NCBI RefSeq assembly: GCF_003122205.1 | Contig: NZ_QEYE01000003.1 | Location: 124,001-188,000, forward strand | Length of the DNA: 64,000 nt | Direction: 5' to 3' | DNA from: Maritimibacter sp. 55A14 | GTDB taxonomy: Bacteria > Pseudomonadota > Alphaproteobacteria > Rhodobacterales > Rhodobacteraceae | Shown: piece after piece, positions 52,745 to 61,013 of the stretch | Numbering within the stretch: position 1 is the stretch's first letter | How the letters are laid out: the number at the start of each line of letters is the position of its first letter | Notes under the pieces: generated by a model | The model's database searches: none | What the model was told of the DNA's origin: nothing | What the model saw: the letters and a program-made list of their open reading frames with translations, nothing else | Position numbers and translations under genes: made by a program

Positions 52745-53306
52745 CCTCACCCTTACCCCGACCCCGCCGCTGGACGGCTACGCGCAGGATTTCGCGGGCA
52801 CCCGCCTGGCCGAGGCGTCCGAACTGGCCATCGTCGCGGTCGCCACACCCGCAGGCGGCGAGACCGCGCTGGAGGCGGCCGTCAAGGCGGCCTATGGCAC
52901 GGGCACGCCCGCCCCCGGCGCCTCGATCCTCTCGAAGGACGGCAAGGCCCGGCTCGTGTGGAGCGGCCCGGACCAGATGTTCCTCCTCTTCACACATGAC
53001 GCCCCCGATGCCGAAGCCGGCGTCGCCGCCGCGCTCGGGCAGGCGGGCTATTGCACCGACCAGACCGGCGTCTGGGCGGCGCTGGAGATCTCCGGCCCCG
53101 GCGTGCGCGGAGCGCTCGAACGGCTCTGCCCGCTCGATCTTCATCCCGACGCCTTCGCCGAAGGCGCCGCCGCACGCACGGTGATGGAGCATATGGGCGC
53201 TTTCGTGATCCGCACCGGGTCCGACGCCTTCCTGCTGCTCTCGGCCTCCTCCTCGGCGAAGAGCTTCCTGCACGCGGTGGAACTTTCGGTCCGCAACACC
53301 GCCTGA
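52737..53306 (+). CDS. mgdD: N-methylglutamate dehydrogenase subunit D (sarcosine oxidase gamma-like)
   Basis: A 189-residue SoxG-family protein. The start is GTG at 52737, with AAGGAGAG 8-15 nt upstream and an 8-nt overlap with mgdC. The family segments VWAALEISGPGVRGALERLC and EHMGAFVIRTGSDAFLLL are present. It completes the four-subunit enzyme. An operon end: the next gene is convergent. Confidence 0.83.
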   Translation: MPDLTLTPTPPLDGYAQDFAGTRLAEASELAIVAVATPAGGETALEAAVKAAYGTGTPAPGASILSKDGKARLVWSGPDQMFLLFTHDAPDAEAGVAAALGQAGYCTDQTGVWAALEISGPGVRGALERLCPLDLHPDAFAEGAAARTVMEHMGAFVIRTGSDAFLLLSASSSAKSFLHAVELSVRNTA

Positions 53307-53376
53307 CGGGCTTTCTCCTTGCTTCAAGTATCCCCGCCGGAGGCGCCTGCCCGCGCCGCGCGCACCAATGCCCGGA

Positions 53377-54243
53377 TCAGGTGAACTTGCGGAAGAACCG
53401 GGTCCGGTCGAACATCTCTTCCAGCGCGTCCATCCGGCCGCGCGTCACCGGCCAGTTGCGTTCCTGCACATCCGCTATCACCGATTCCAGCAGCAGCAGG
53501 CTCACCACCGAGGAATCCCAGGCCGAGGGCACCCCGATCCGGCAGCAGAAACACACGTCCGCGTATTTGTGCACGGGCGAGCGCCACTGATCGGTGAAGA
53601 GGATGATCTTCGCGCCCTTCTCCGCCGCCATCTCCGCCAGTTTCAGCGTGCTGTTCTCGTATCGGCGGATGTCGAAGATCACCACCACGTCGCCCTCGGC
53701 CACCTCCAGCAGGTAATGCGGCCAGGCGTTGGAGATCGACTGGATATGGGTCACGCGCGGGCGGATCACCTGCATGTGCAGGAAGAAATAATCGGCTAGC
53801 GCGCGGGTGATGCGCCCGCCCACGACGAAGACCGCCCGGTCGGGATCGGCCAGTGCCGCGCAGCCGCGCTCGAAGGTCTCCACGTCGATCTGCGCCAGCG
53901 TCTGGCTGATATTGCCGATCACCGCCTCGGTGAAACGGTTGAGGATATGGCCCTCGGGGGCGTGTTCCGCCCAGGTGTCGTGCTTGGCGATCGGGCTGGA
54001 GATACGCGCCTCCAGCTCTTGCCGGATCTCGGCCTGGAACTCCGGGAAGCCCTTGAAACCCAGTTTCTGGACCAGCCGGGCCACCGTGGGGGTGGAGACA
54101 TCCGCGGTCTGCGCCACGGTGGTGATCGTGCCAAGCGCCGAGACCGGATAGTTTTCCAGGATCGCGTCGGCCAATTGCCTCTCGGCCCGCGTAAGCGTGT
54201 CGAAACGCGCCTGAAGCCGGTCGGCAATGGTGTTGCTGGACAT
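53377..54243 (-). CDS. MurR/RpiR-family transcriptional regulator
   Basis: A 288-residue regulator. HTH_6 domain at residues about 1-80 (LGTITTVAQTADVSTPTVAR) and SIS domain about 125-255 (AVFVVGGRITRALADYFFLH, GDVVVIFDIRRYENSTL). Start at 54243 follows GGGAGGAGG. It diverges from the amidohydrolase-TRAP-ligase operon, so it is the likely regulator. The GTGAAGA repeats in the shared region are candidate sites. Confidence 0.9.
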   Translation of the reverse strand: MSSNTIADRLQARFDTLTRAERQLADAILENYPVSALGTITTVAQTADVSTPTVARLVQKLGFKGFPEFQAEIRQELEARISSPIAKHDTWAEHAPEGHILNRFTEAVIGNISQTLAQIDVETFERGCAALADPDRAVFVVGGRITRALADYFFLHMQVIRPRVTHIQSISNAWPHYLLEVAEGDVVVIFDIRRYENSTLKLAEMAAEKGAKIILFTDQWRSPVHKYADVCFCCRIGVPSAWDSSVVSLLLLESVIADVQERNWPVTRGRMDALEEMFDRTRFFRKFT

Positions 54244-54287
54244 GTGGCCTCCTCCCGGCTGAAAACATATCGACATGCGCGCATGAG

Positions 54288-54347
54288 GTGAAGATAATTT
54301 TTCAGAGAAATTATTGACAGGGCCCGCATACGTGAAGAAGATTTCAC
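54288..54347. promoter_or_regulatory. Divergent promoter region with repeats
   Basis: ATAATTT (54294-54300) and AAATTAT (54308-54314) form a perfect inverted repeat. A consensus -35 TTGACA lies at 54314-54319 on the plus strand. GTGAA-N6-TTCAC at 54332-54347 covers where a -10 would lie, and GTGAAGA occurs also at 54288. These fit RpiR operators over the operon promoter. Confidence 0.45.
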
Positions 54348-54377
54348 AAAGACCGGGACAGGCTGGGGGATTCGGGC

Positions 54378-55175
54378 GTGGCAGCCGAGTTGCGCGAACA
54401 GGATTATGGCGTGGATGCGCCCGGCGGCGGGCGGCTGGTGAACCCCGGCGGGTCCGGGCACGCGCTCCTGGTTTGCGAACATGCCAGCAACCACGTCCCG
54501 GCGGAATTCGACGGGCTCGGGCTCGACGCGGCCGCGCGCGCAAGCCACATCGCCTGGGATCCGGGCGCGCTGGGCGTGGCGGAGCGGCTGAGCGACGCGC
54601 TCGACGCGCAGCTTTTGGCAAGCCGCGTCTCGCGCCTGGTCTATGACTGCAACCGCCCGCCACAGGCCCCCGACGCCATTCCCGCGCGCAGCGAGATCCA
54701 CGACATCCCCGGCAATGCGGGCCTCGACGCGGCCACGCGGCAGGACCGTATCGACCGTTTCTACCGCCCCTTCGAGGCGCGGCTGGCGGCGCTTGTCGCC
54801 GCGCGCCCTGCCCCGCCGGTGCTGATCACCGTCCACAGTTTCACGCCGGTCTACAAAGGGAAGTCACGCAGCGTCGAACTGGGTATCCTGCATGACAGCG
54901 ACGCCCGGCTGGCCAATGCGATTCTCGACCGCGCGGCCGATTTCACCGGGCTCGCCGTCGAACGTAATGCGCCCTATGGGCCCGCGGATGGCGTGACCCA
55001 CACGCTGCTCCGCCACGCAGTGGAGAACGGCCTGATGAACGTGATGCTGGAGATACGCAGCGACCTGATCGCCGATCCTGGTGCGCAGGCGGACATGGCC
55101 GCGATGCTGGCGCGGTTGCTGGGTGCGGCGATGGCGGCGCTGGACGTGCCGCCACGGACGGAAGCCACCGCATGA
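54378..55175 (+). CDS. N-formylglutamate amidohydrolase family protein
   Basis: A 265-residue FGase-family zinc amidohydrolase with GTG start. Family blocks are LLVCEHASNHVP (about residues 30-41; the Glu-His metal site), HIAWDPGALGVAERL and VLITVHSFTPVYKG (about 147-160; His). Named members release glutamate from N-formylglutamate; homologs act on other gamma- or N-acylated glutamates. As first gene before a TRAP transporter and a glutamate ligase, it probably cleaves a glutamyl conjugate here. Overlaps the small permease by 4 nt. Confidence 0.85.
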   Translation: MAAELREQDYGVDAPGGGRLVNPGGSGHALLVCEHASNHVPAEFDGLGLDAAARASHIAWDPGALGVAERLSDALDAQLLASRVSRLVYDCNRPPQAPDAIPARSEIHDIPGNAGLDAATRQDRIDRFYRPFEARLAALVAARPAPPVLITVHSFTPVYKGKSRSVELGILHDSDARLANAILDRAADFTGLAVERNAPYGPADGVTHTLLRHAVENGLMNVMLEIRSDLIADPGAQADMAAMLARLLGAAMAALDVPPRTEATA

Positions 55176-55768
55176 CCGGCTTCGTGCGCGCCTATATCCG
55201 CGTGGTGGATGCGGTGAACTACCGGCTTGGCCGGATCGTGATGTACGGCATCTTCTTCATGATCGGCGTGCTGCTCTGGTCGTCGATCTCCAAGACCTTC
55301 TTCGTGCCGTCGCTCTGGACGCTGGAAGTCGCGCAGTTCGCGATGGTGGCATATTTCATCCTCGGCGGACCTTACGCGATCCAGCTTGGCTCCAACGTGC
55401 GGATGGACCTCTTCTACAGCGAGTGGAGCGCGCGCACGAAAGCCAAGGTGGATGCGGTGACGGTGCTGGTGCTGATCTTCTATCTCAGCGTCACGCTCTA
55501 CGGCGGGCTGGGCTCCACCGCGTATTCGCTGGGCTATTTCGGCAGCGAGCCGATGGTCTACTTCCGCGACCTGACGCTGGCCACGCTGAGCCTCGATTTC
55601 GAGGCCGCGGGCGACATGTTGGGCTTTCTGGAGCGCAGCCCGACCGCCTGGCGACCGCTGATCTGGCCGATCAAGATAGTGATGTGCATCGGGCTCTTCC
55701 TGATGGTGCTTCAGGCAATTTCCGAGCTGTTCAAGGACATCGCGCGGATCCGGGGGGAAGATATCTGA
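55172..55768 (+). CDS. TRAP transporter small permease (DctQ)
   Basis: A 198-residue membrane protein with four hydrophobic segments (about 22-40, 55-75, 95-115 and 165-185). The DctQ pattern VAQFAMVAYFILGGPYAIQL is clear. Overlaps the amidohydrolase gene (ATGA) and shares one base with the large permease start. Confidence 0.9.
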   Translation: MTGFVRAYIRVVDAVNYRLGRIVMYGIFFMIGVLLWSSISKTFFVPSLWTLEVAQFAMVAYFILGGPYAIQLGSNVRMDLFYSEWSARTKAKVDAVTVLVLIFYLSVTLYGGLGSTAYSLGYFGSEPMVYFRDLTLATLSLDFEAAGDMLGFLERSPTAWRPLIWPIKIVMCIGLFLMVLQAISELFKDIARIRGEDI

Positions 55769-57090
55769 TGTCCTACGAGATGATCGCCATCCTCATGTTC
55801 AGCTCGATGATGCTGATGCTGCTGACCGGGCAGCGTGTCTTCGGCGCGATCGGCGGTGTCGCTGCGGCGGCGGCGATCCTGCTCTGGGGCACGGGCGGGT
55901 CCGACATCACCTTCTCGGCGGCGATGAAACTGATGAAATGGTATCCGCTTCTGACCCTGCCGATGTTCATCTTCATGGGCTATGTCCTGAGCGAGAGCAA
56001 GATCGCCGACGATCTCTACAAGATGTTCCATGTCTGGATGGGTCCGATCAACGGCGGGCTGGCCATCGGAACGATCGGGCTGATGGTGCTGATCTCCGCC
56101 ATGAACGGGCTGAGCGTGGCGGGCATGGCGATCGGCGCCACCATCGCGCTGCCGGAGCTGCTGAGCCGGAAATATGACAAGCGGATGGTGACCGGGGTGA
56201 TCCAGGCGGGATCCTCGCTGGGGATCCTGGTGCCGCCCTCGGTGGTTCTGGTGCTCTATGCGATGATCGCGCGCCAGCCGGTGGGCCAGCTCTGGCTGGC
56301 GGGCGTGGTGCCAGGGCTGATGATGGCGGCGATGTTCGTCCTCTATATCGCGATCCGCTGCCACTTTCAGCCGCATCTGGGCCCCGCCCTGCCGGAGGAG
56401 GAGCGCGACGTTCCGATGCGCGAGAAGCTGCGCCTGCTGCGCGCCGGGGCGCTGCCGCTGGTGATCTTCGCGGCGATGATGGTGCCTTTCGTCAACGGCT
56501 GGACCTCGCTGGTGGAAAGCTCCGCCATCGGGGCGATGACCGCTTTCATGGCGGCGGTTCTGAAGCGCCGGATGACGCGGCACGTCTTCCAGAAGAGCAT
56601 CCGCCAGACGCTGGCGATCTCCTGCATGTTCATGTGGATCATCCTGGCTGCGCTGGGCTTTGGCGCGGTCTTCGACGGCCTGGGCGCGGTCAATGCCATC
56701 GAGGGGCTCTTCACCGAGAAGCTGGGACTCGGCCCCTGGGGCATCCTGATCCTGATGCAGATCAGCTTCATCGTCATGGGCACCTTCCTGGACGATACCG
56801 CAATGCTGGTGATCGTGGCGCCGCTCTACGTACCGCTGGTGGGCGCGCTGGGCTTCGACCTGATCTGGTATGGTGTGCTCTATACCGTGACGACGCAGAT
56901 CGCCTATATGACGCCGCCCTTCGGATACAACCTCTTCCTCATGCGCGCGATGGCCCCGCCCGAGATCTCGATCCGCGACATCTATGGCTCGATCCTGCCT
57001 TTCGTGCTGGTGATGGCCGCGGCCCTGGCGTTGCTGATGGCTTTTCCGCAGATCGCGCTCTGGCTGCCGGAATATGTCTACGGAAAGTAA
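55768..57090 (+). CDS. TRAP transporter large permease (DctM)
   Basis: A 440-residue membrane protein with about 12 hydrophobic segments. Typical DctM blocks are KWYPLLTLPMFIFMGYVLSE near residue 55 and GVIQAGSSLGILVPPSVVLV near 145, with MTPPFGYNLFLMRAMAP near 385. The start shares one base with the small permease stop (TGATG). It works with the binding protein at 57145. Confidence 0.92.
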   Translation: MSYEMIAILMFSSMMLMLLTGQRVFGAIGGVAAAAAILLWGTGGSDITFSAAMKLMKWYPLLTLPMFIFMGYVLSESKIADDLYKMFHVWMGPINGGLAIGTIGLMVLISAMNGLSVAGMAIGATIALPELLSRKYDKRMVTGVIQAGSSLGILVPPSVVLVLYAMIARQPVGQLWLAGVVPGLMMAAMFVLYIAIRCHFQPHLGPALPEEERDVPMREKLRLLRAGALPLVIFAAMMVPFVNGWTSLVESSAIGAMTAFMAAVLKRRMTRHVFQKSIRQTLAISCMFMWIILAALGFGAVFDGLGAVNAIEGLFTEKLGLGPWGILILMQISFIVMGTFLDDTAMLVIVAPLYVPLVGALGFDLIWYGVLYTVTTQIAYMTPPFGYNLFLMRAMAPPEISIRDIYGSILPFVLVMAAALALLMAFPQIALWLPEYVYGK

Positions 57091-57144
57091 CCCCAAGCGT
57101 CCGCAAGAGACGTGCAAACCCTGAAACCGACAAGGAGAGAGACG

Positions 57145-58176
57145 ATGACCACAAGACGCAAGTTCCTGACCACCGCCGCGATGGCGGGGCCTGCCGCACT
57201 GGCCACGCCGGCCATCGCGCAGTCGAAGATCCGCTGGCGGATGCAGACCTATGCCGGCCCCGCGCTGGCCGAGCACGTCATCAAGCCCGCGATCGACAGC
57301 TTCAACAAGATCGCCGGCGACCAGATGGAGATCGAGCTTTTCTTCGCCGACCAGCTCGTGCCCACAGGCGAGCTGTTCCGGGCCATGCAAAAAGGCACCA
57401 TCGACGCGGTGCAGTCGGATGACGACAGCATGGCCTCGCCCACCGATGTGCGCGTCTTCGGCGGCTATTTTCCCTTCGCGCTGCGCTACTCGCTCGACGT
57501 GCCGGTGCTCTTCAACCAGTACGGACTGGGCAAGATCTGGGAAGAGGAATACGCCAAGGTCGGGGTCAAGCACATCTCGGCGGGCTCCTGGGATCCCTGC
57601 CATTTTGCCACCAAGGACCCAATCAACAGTCTGGCGGATCTGAAGGGCAAGCGCGTCTTCACCTTCCCCACGGCGGGCCGGTTCCTGTCGCGCTTCGGCG
57701 TGGTGCCGGTGACCCTGCCGTGGGAGGATATCGAGGTCGCGGTGCAGACGGGCGAGCTTGACGGCATCGCCTGGTCGGGCATCACGGAAGACTACACCGT
57801 GGGCTGGGCCGACGTGACCGACTATTTCCTGACCAACAACATCTCCGGCGCCTGGATCGGGCATTTCTTCTCCAACATGGACCGTTGGAGCGAACTGCCC
57901 GACAACCTCAAGGAGCTGCTGAAAGTGACCTTCGACAGCTCGCACTACTACCGTCAGTGGTGGTACTGGGGCGGCGAGGCCGACCTGCGGGTGAACGGGC
58001 CGAAGATGAAGCTCACCTCGATCCCCGACGCCGAATGGGCGCAGGTCGAGGAAGCGGCCAAGGAGTTCTGGGACGAGATCGCCGACGGGTCCGAAACGCG
58101 GGCCAAGGTGGTCAAGATCATCAAGGACTACAACGCCGTGATGCGCGACGCGGGCCGTCCCTATCGCTACGGTTGA
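57145..58176 (+). CDS. TRAP transporter substrate-binding protein (DctP) with Tat-type signal
   Basis: A 343-residue periplasmic protein. The N-terminus MTTRRKFLTTAAMAGPAALA contains a twin-arginine motif (T-R-R-K-F-L), with cleavage after AIAQ near residue 26, so it is exported folded; the other two TRAP binding proteins here use Sec signals. GRFLSRFGVVPVTLPWEDIE and VQTGELDGIAWSG are conserved DctP blocks. AAGGAGAGAG precedes the ATG. Substrate unknown; the enzymes beside it suggest an amine or amino alcohol. Confidence 0.9.
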   Translation: MTTRRKFLTTAAMAGPAALATPAIAQSKIRWRMQTYAGPALAEHVIKPAIDSFNKIAGDQMEIELFFADQLVPTGELFRAMQKGTIDAVQSDDDSMASPTDVRVFGGYFPFALRYSLDVPVLFNQYGLGKIWEEEYAKVGVKHISAGSWDPCHFATKDPINSLADLKGKRVFTFPTAGRFLSRFGVVPVTLPWEDIEVAVQTGELDGIAWSGITEDYTVGWADVTDYFLTNNISGAWIGHFFSNMDRWSELPDNLKELLKVTFDSSHYYRQWWYWGGEADLRVNGPKMKLTSIPDAEWAQVEEAAKEFWDEIADGSETRAKVVKIIKDYNAVMRDAGRPYRYG

Positions 58177-58195
58177 GACCGACCCGGACACCATG

Positions 58196-58222
58196 GGGGC
58201 CGCCCGCGCGCCGGGCGGTCCC
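58196..58222 (+). terminator. Hairpin after the DctP gene
   Basis: An 11-bp stem with one G-U pair and loop CGCGC (58207-58211) lies 20 bp after the stop and before the ligase gene. No U-tract; likely stabilises the transporter mRNA or lowers downstream expression. Confidence 0.6.
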
Positions 58223-58256
58223 GCAGACGTAACCCCGAACCGAAAAGAGAGGCATC

Positions 58257-59624
58257 ATGCCGGGCACCCTGACACTGGAGGCGCTCCGCGCCGCCGCCGA
58301 TGCGGGCGAGATCGACACCGTTCTGAGCTGCATGGTGGACATGCAGGGCCGCCTGATGGGCAAGCGCTTCCACGTGCGCAACTTCCTCGATCATTCCTGG
58401 GAGGAGACGCATTGCTGCAACTATCTGCTGGCCACCGACCTGGAGATGTTCACCGTCGAGGGCTTCGCCGCAACAAGCTGGCGCGCGGGCTATGGCGACT
58501 ACATGATGCGGCCCGACCTATCCACCCTGCGGCCGGTGCCCTGGCTGGAAGGCACGGCGATGGTGCTCTGCGACGTGCTGGACCATCACGGGCATGAGGA
58601 AATCGCCCATTCGCCGCGCGCGATCCTGAAACGCCAGATCGCGCGGGCGCAGGCGACGGGCCTCGTGCCGATGATGGCCACAGAGCTGGAATTTTTCATC
58701 TTCGAGCACAGTTTTGACGAGATCCGCAAATCGGGCTTCCGCAATCTCACGCCGATCTCGGGCTATAACGAGGATTACCACATCCTCCAGACCACCAAGG
58801 AGGAAGCGGTGATGCGCCCGCTACGCAATCACCTCCATGCCGCGGGCATCCCGGTGGAAAACTCCAAGGGCGAGGCCGAGGCCGGACAGGAGGAACTCAA
58901 CATCCGCTACGCCCCCGCGCTCGACTGCGCCGACCATCACGCCATCGCCAAACACGCCACCAAGGAAATCGCCTGGAGCCAGGGGCGCGCCGTGACCTTC
59001 ATGCCGAAATGGCATCACGACCGGGTCGGCAGTTCCTCGCATGTGCACCAGTCGCTCTGGACCGAGGCCGGTGAGCCCGCCTTCCACGACCCCGACGGCC
59101 CGCATGGCATGTCCGCAATGATGCAGGGCTACCTGGCCGGGCTGATCCGTTATGCGCCGGACACGACGCTTTTCCTGGCGCCCTATGTCAACAGCTACAA
59201 GCGGTTCCAGAAAGGCACCTTCGCGCCCACCAAGACCGGCTGGTCGGTGGACAACCGCACCGCGGGTTTCCGGCTCTGCGGCGAGGGGACCAAGGCGGTG
59301 CGCACCGAATGCCGGATCGGCGGCTCCGACCTCAATCCCTATCTGGCGCTGGCCGGTCAGCTTGCCGCCGGACTCGCGGGCGTGGAAGAGGGGTTGACGC
59401 TTGCCCCGCCGATCAGCGGCGATGTCTACGAGGCCGGAGACGTGCCGGAAATCCCGGCCACCCTGCGCGACGCCACCGCAGCCTTCGACGGGTCCGCCAT
59501 GCTGCGCGCTGCAATGGGCGACGAAGTGGTGGAGCACTACGCCCATGCCGCGCGCTGGGAACAGGAAGAACATGACCGCGTGGTGACCGATTTCGAGATC
59601 GCCCGCGGGTTCGAGAGGGCTTGA
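58257..59624 (+). CDS. Glutamine-synthetase family gamma-glutamyl-amine ligase (PuuA-like)
   Basis: A 455-residue GS-fold protein. Blocks include MATELEFFIFEHSFDEI (about 140-156), the Glu-rich KGEAEAGQEELNIRYAPALD, GSSSHVHQSLW and a nucleotide-site Arg block NRTAGFRLCGEGT. It resembles gamma-glutamylpolyamine/ethanolamide ligases rather than true GlnA, as the adenylylation site Tyr region is absent. It would join an amine to glutamate with ATP. The aldehyde dehydrogenase starts 3 bp later. Confidence 0.87.
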   Translation: MPGTLTLEALRAAADAGEIDTVLSCMVDMQGRLMGKRFHVRNFLDHSWEETHCCNYLLATDLEMFTVEGFAATSWRAGYGDYMMRPDLSTLRPVPWLEGTAMVLCDVLDHHGHEEIAHSPRAILKRQIARAQATGLVPMMATELEFFIFEHSFDEIRKSGFRNLTPISGYNEDYHILQTTKEEAVMRPLRNHLHAAGIPVENSKGEAEAGQEELNIRYAPALDCADHHAIAKHATKEIAWSQGRAVTFMPKWHHDRVGSSSHVHQSLWTEAGEPAFHDPDGPHGMSAMMQGYLAGLIRYAPDTTLFLAPYVNSYKRFQKGTFAPTKTGWSVDNRTAGFRLCGEGTKAVRTECRIGGSDLNPYLALAGQLAAGLAGVEEGLTLAPPISGDVYEAGDVPEIPATLRDATAAFDGSAMLRAAMGDEVVEHYAHAARWEQEEHDRVVTDFEIARGFERA

Positions 59625-59627
59625 ACC

Positions 59628-61010
59628 ATGACCGCATCCATCCGCTGCATCTCCCCAATCGACGGCTCGGTCTATGCCGAGCGCCCGGTGCACTCGGACG
59701 CCGAGGGCGGGACCGCCGCCGCCCGTGCCCGCGCCGCGCAGGCGGGCTGGGCCGCACGCCCGCTGGATGAACGGGTGGCACTGGTACGCGCAGGGGTGGC
59801 GCGCGTGGGCGCGATGAATGACGAGATCGTGCCGGAACTGGCCTGGCAGATGGGCCGCCCGGTGCGCTATGGCGGCGAGTTCGGCGGCTTCGAGGAACGC
59901 GCGCTGCACATGGCCGATATCGCCGCCGACGCGCTGGCCCCGATCCGGATCGCCGACGATGCACGGTTCCGCCGCTATATCCGCCGCGTGCCGCAAGGCG
60001 TCGTGCTGGTCGTGGCGCCCTGGAACTACCCGTACATGACGGCGATCAACACCGTGGCGCCGGCTTTGATCGCCGGGAATGCGGTGGTGCTGAAACATGC
60101 CAGCCAGACGCCCTTGGTGGGCGAGCGGATGGCCGCGGCCTTCCACGCGGTGGGCGTACCCGAGGACGTGTTCCAGAACGTCTTTCTGAGCCACGACACC
60201 ACATCCGCCCTGATCGGTGCGGGCGCCTTCGATTTCGTCAACTTCACCGGCTCGGTCGCGGGCGGCCAGGCAATCGAGCGCGCGGCGGCGGGCAGTTTCA
60301 CCGGGCTGGGGCTGGAACTGGGCGGCAAGGATCCGGGCTATGTCATGGACGACGCGGATGTGGAAGCCGCGGCCGAGACGCTGATCGACGGGGCGATGTT
60401 CAATTCCGGGCAATGCTGCTGCGGGATCGAGCGCATCTACGTGGCCGAACCGCTCTACGACGCCTTTCTCGACAAGGCCGTCTCCATCGTCGAGGGCTAC
60501 CGGCTGGGCAACCCGCTGGAGCAGGAAACCACACTGGGCCCGATGGCGCAGGCGCGCTTCGCCGATCTTGTGCGCGCCCAGACTGCCGAGGCGCTGGCCG
60601 CGGGCGCACGGGCGCTGATCGACCCGAAACGCTTCCCGCAGGAAGATGGAGGCGCCTACCTGATGCCGCAGATCCTCGTGGATGTGGACCATTCCATGCG
60701 GGTGATGCGCGAGGAAAGTTTCGGCCCGGTCGTGGGCATCATGAAGGTGCGCGACGACGACGAGGCCGTGGCGCTGATGAACGACAGCGATTTCGGACTG
60801 ACCGCCGCGCTCTGGACCCGCGACATCGACCGGGCGGAACGTGTCGGCGACCGAATCGAGACCGGCACCGTCTTCATGAACCGCGCCGATTACCTGGACC
60901 CGGCGCTGTGCTGGACCGGCTGCAAGCAGACCGGGCGCGGCGGCGGGCTTTCGGTGATCGGCTATCACAACCTCACCCGTCCCAAATCCTACCATCTCAA
61001 GAAGGCCTGA
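59628..61010 (+). CDS. NAD(P)-dependent aldehyde dehydrogenase
   Basis: A 460-residue ALDH. Cofactor block VAPWNYPYMTAINTVAPALI (about 126-145), the general-base Glu in GLELGGKDPGYV (about 230) and the nucleophile Cys in MFNSGQCCCGIERI (about 262-264). It oxidises an aldehyde to the acid, probably the product of the alcohol dehydrogenase encoded next. Same operon, 3-bp gaps on both sides. Confidence 0.92.
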   Translation: MTASIRCISPIDGSVYAERPVHSDAEGGTAAARARAAQAGWAARPLDERVALVRAGVARVGAMNDEIVPELAWQMGRPVRYGGEFGGFEERALHMADIAADALAPIRIADDARFRRYIRRVPQGVVLVVAPWNYPYMTAINTVAPALIAGNAVVLKHASQTPLVGERMAAAFHAVGVPEDVFQNVFLSHDTTSALIGAGAFDFVNFTGSVAGGQAIERAAAGSFTGLGLELGGKDPGYVMDDADVEAAAETLIDGAMFNSGQCCCGIERIYVAEPLYDAFLDKAVSIVEGYRLGNPLEQETTLGPMAQARFADLVRAQTAEALAAGARALIDPKRFPQEDGGAYLMPQILVDVDHSMRVMREESFGPVVGIMKVRDDDEAVALMNDSDFGLTAALWTRDIDRAERVGDRIETGTVFMNRADYLDPALCWTGCKQTGRGGGLSVIGYHNLTRPKSYHLKKA

Positions 61011-61013
61011 GCC

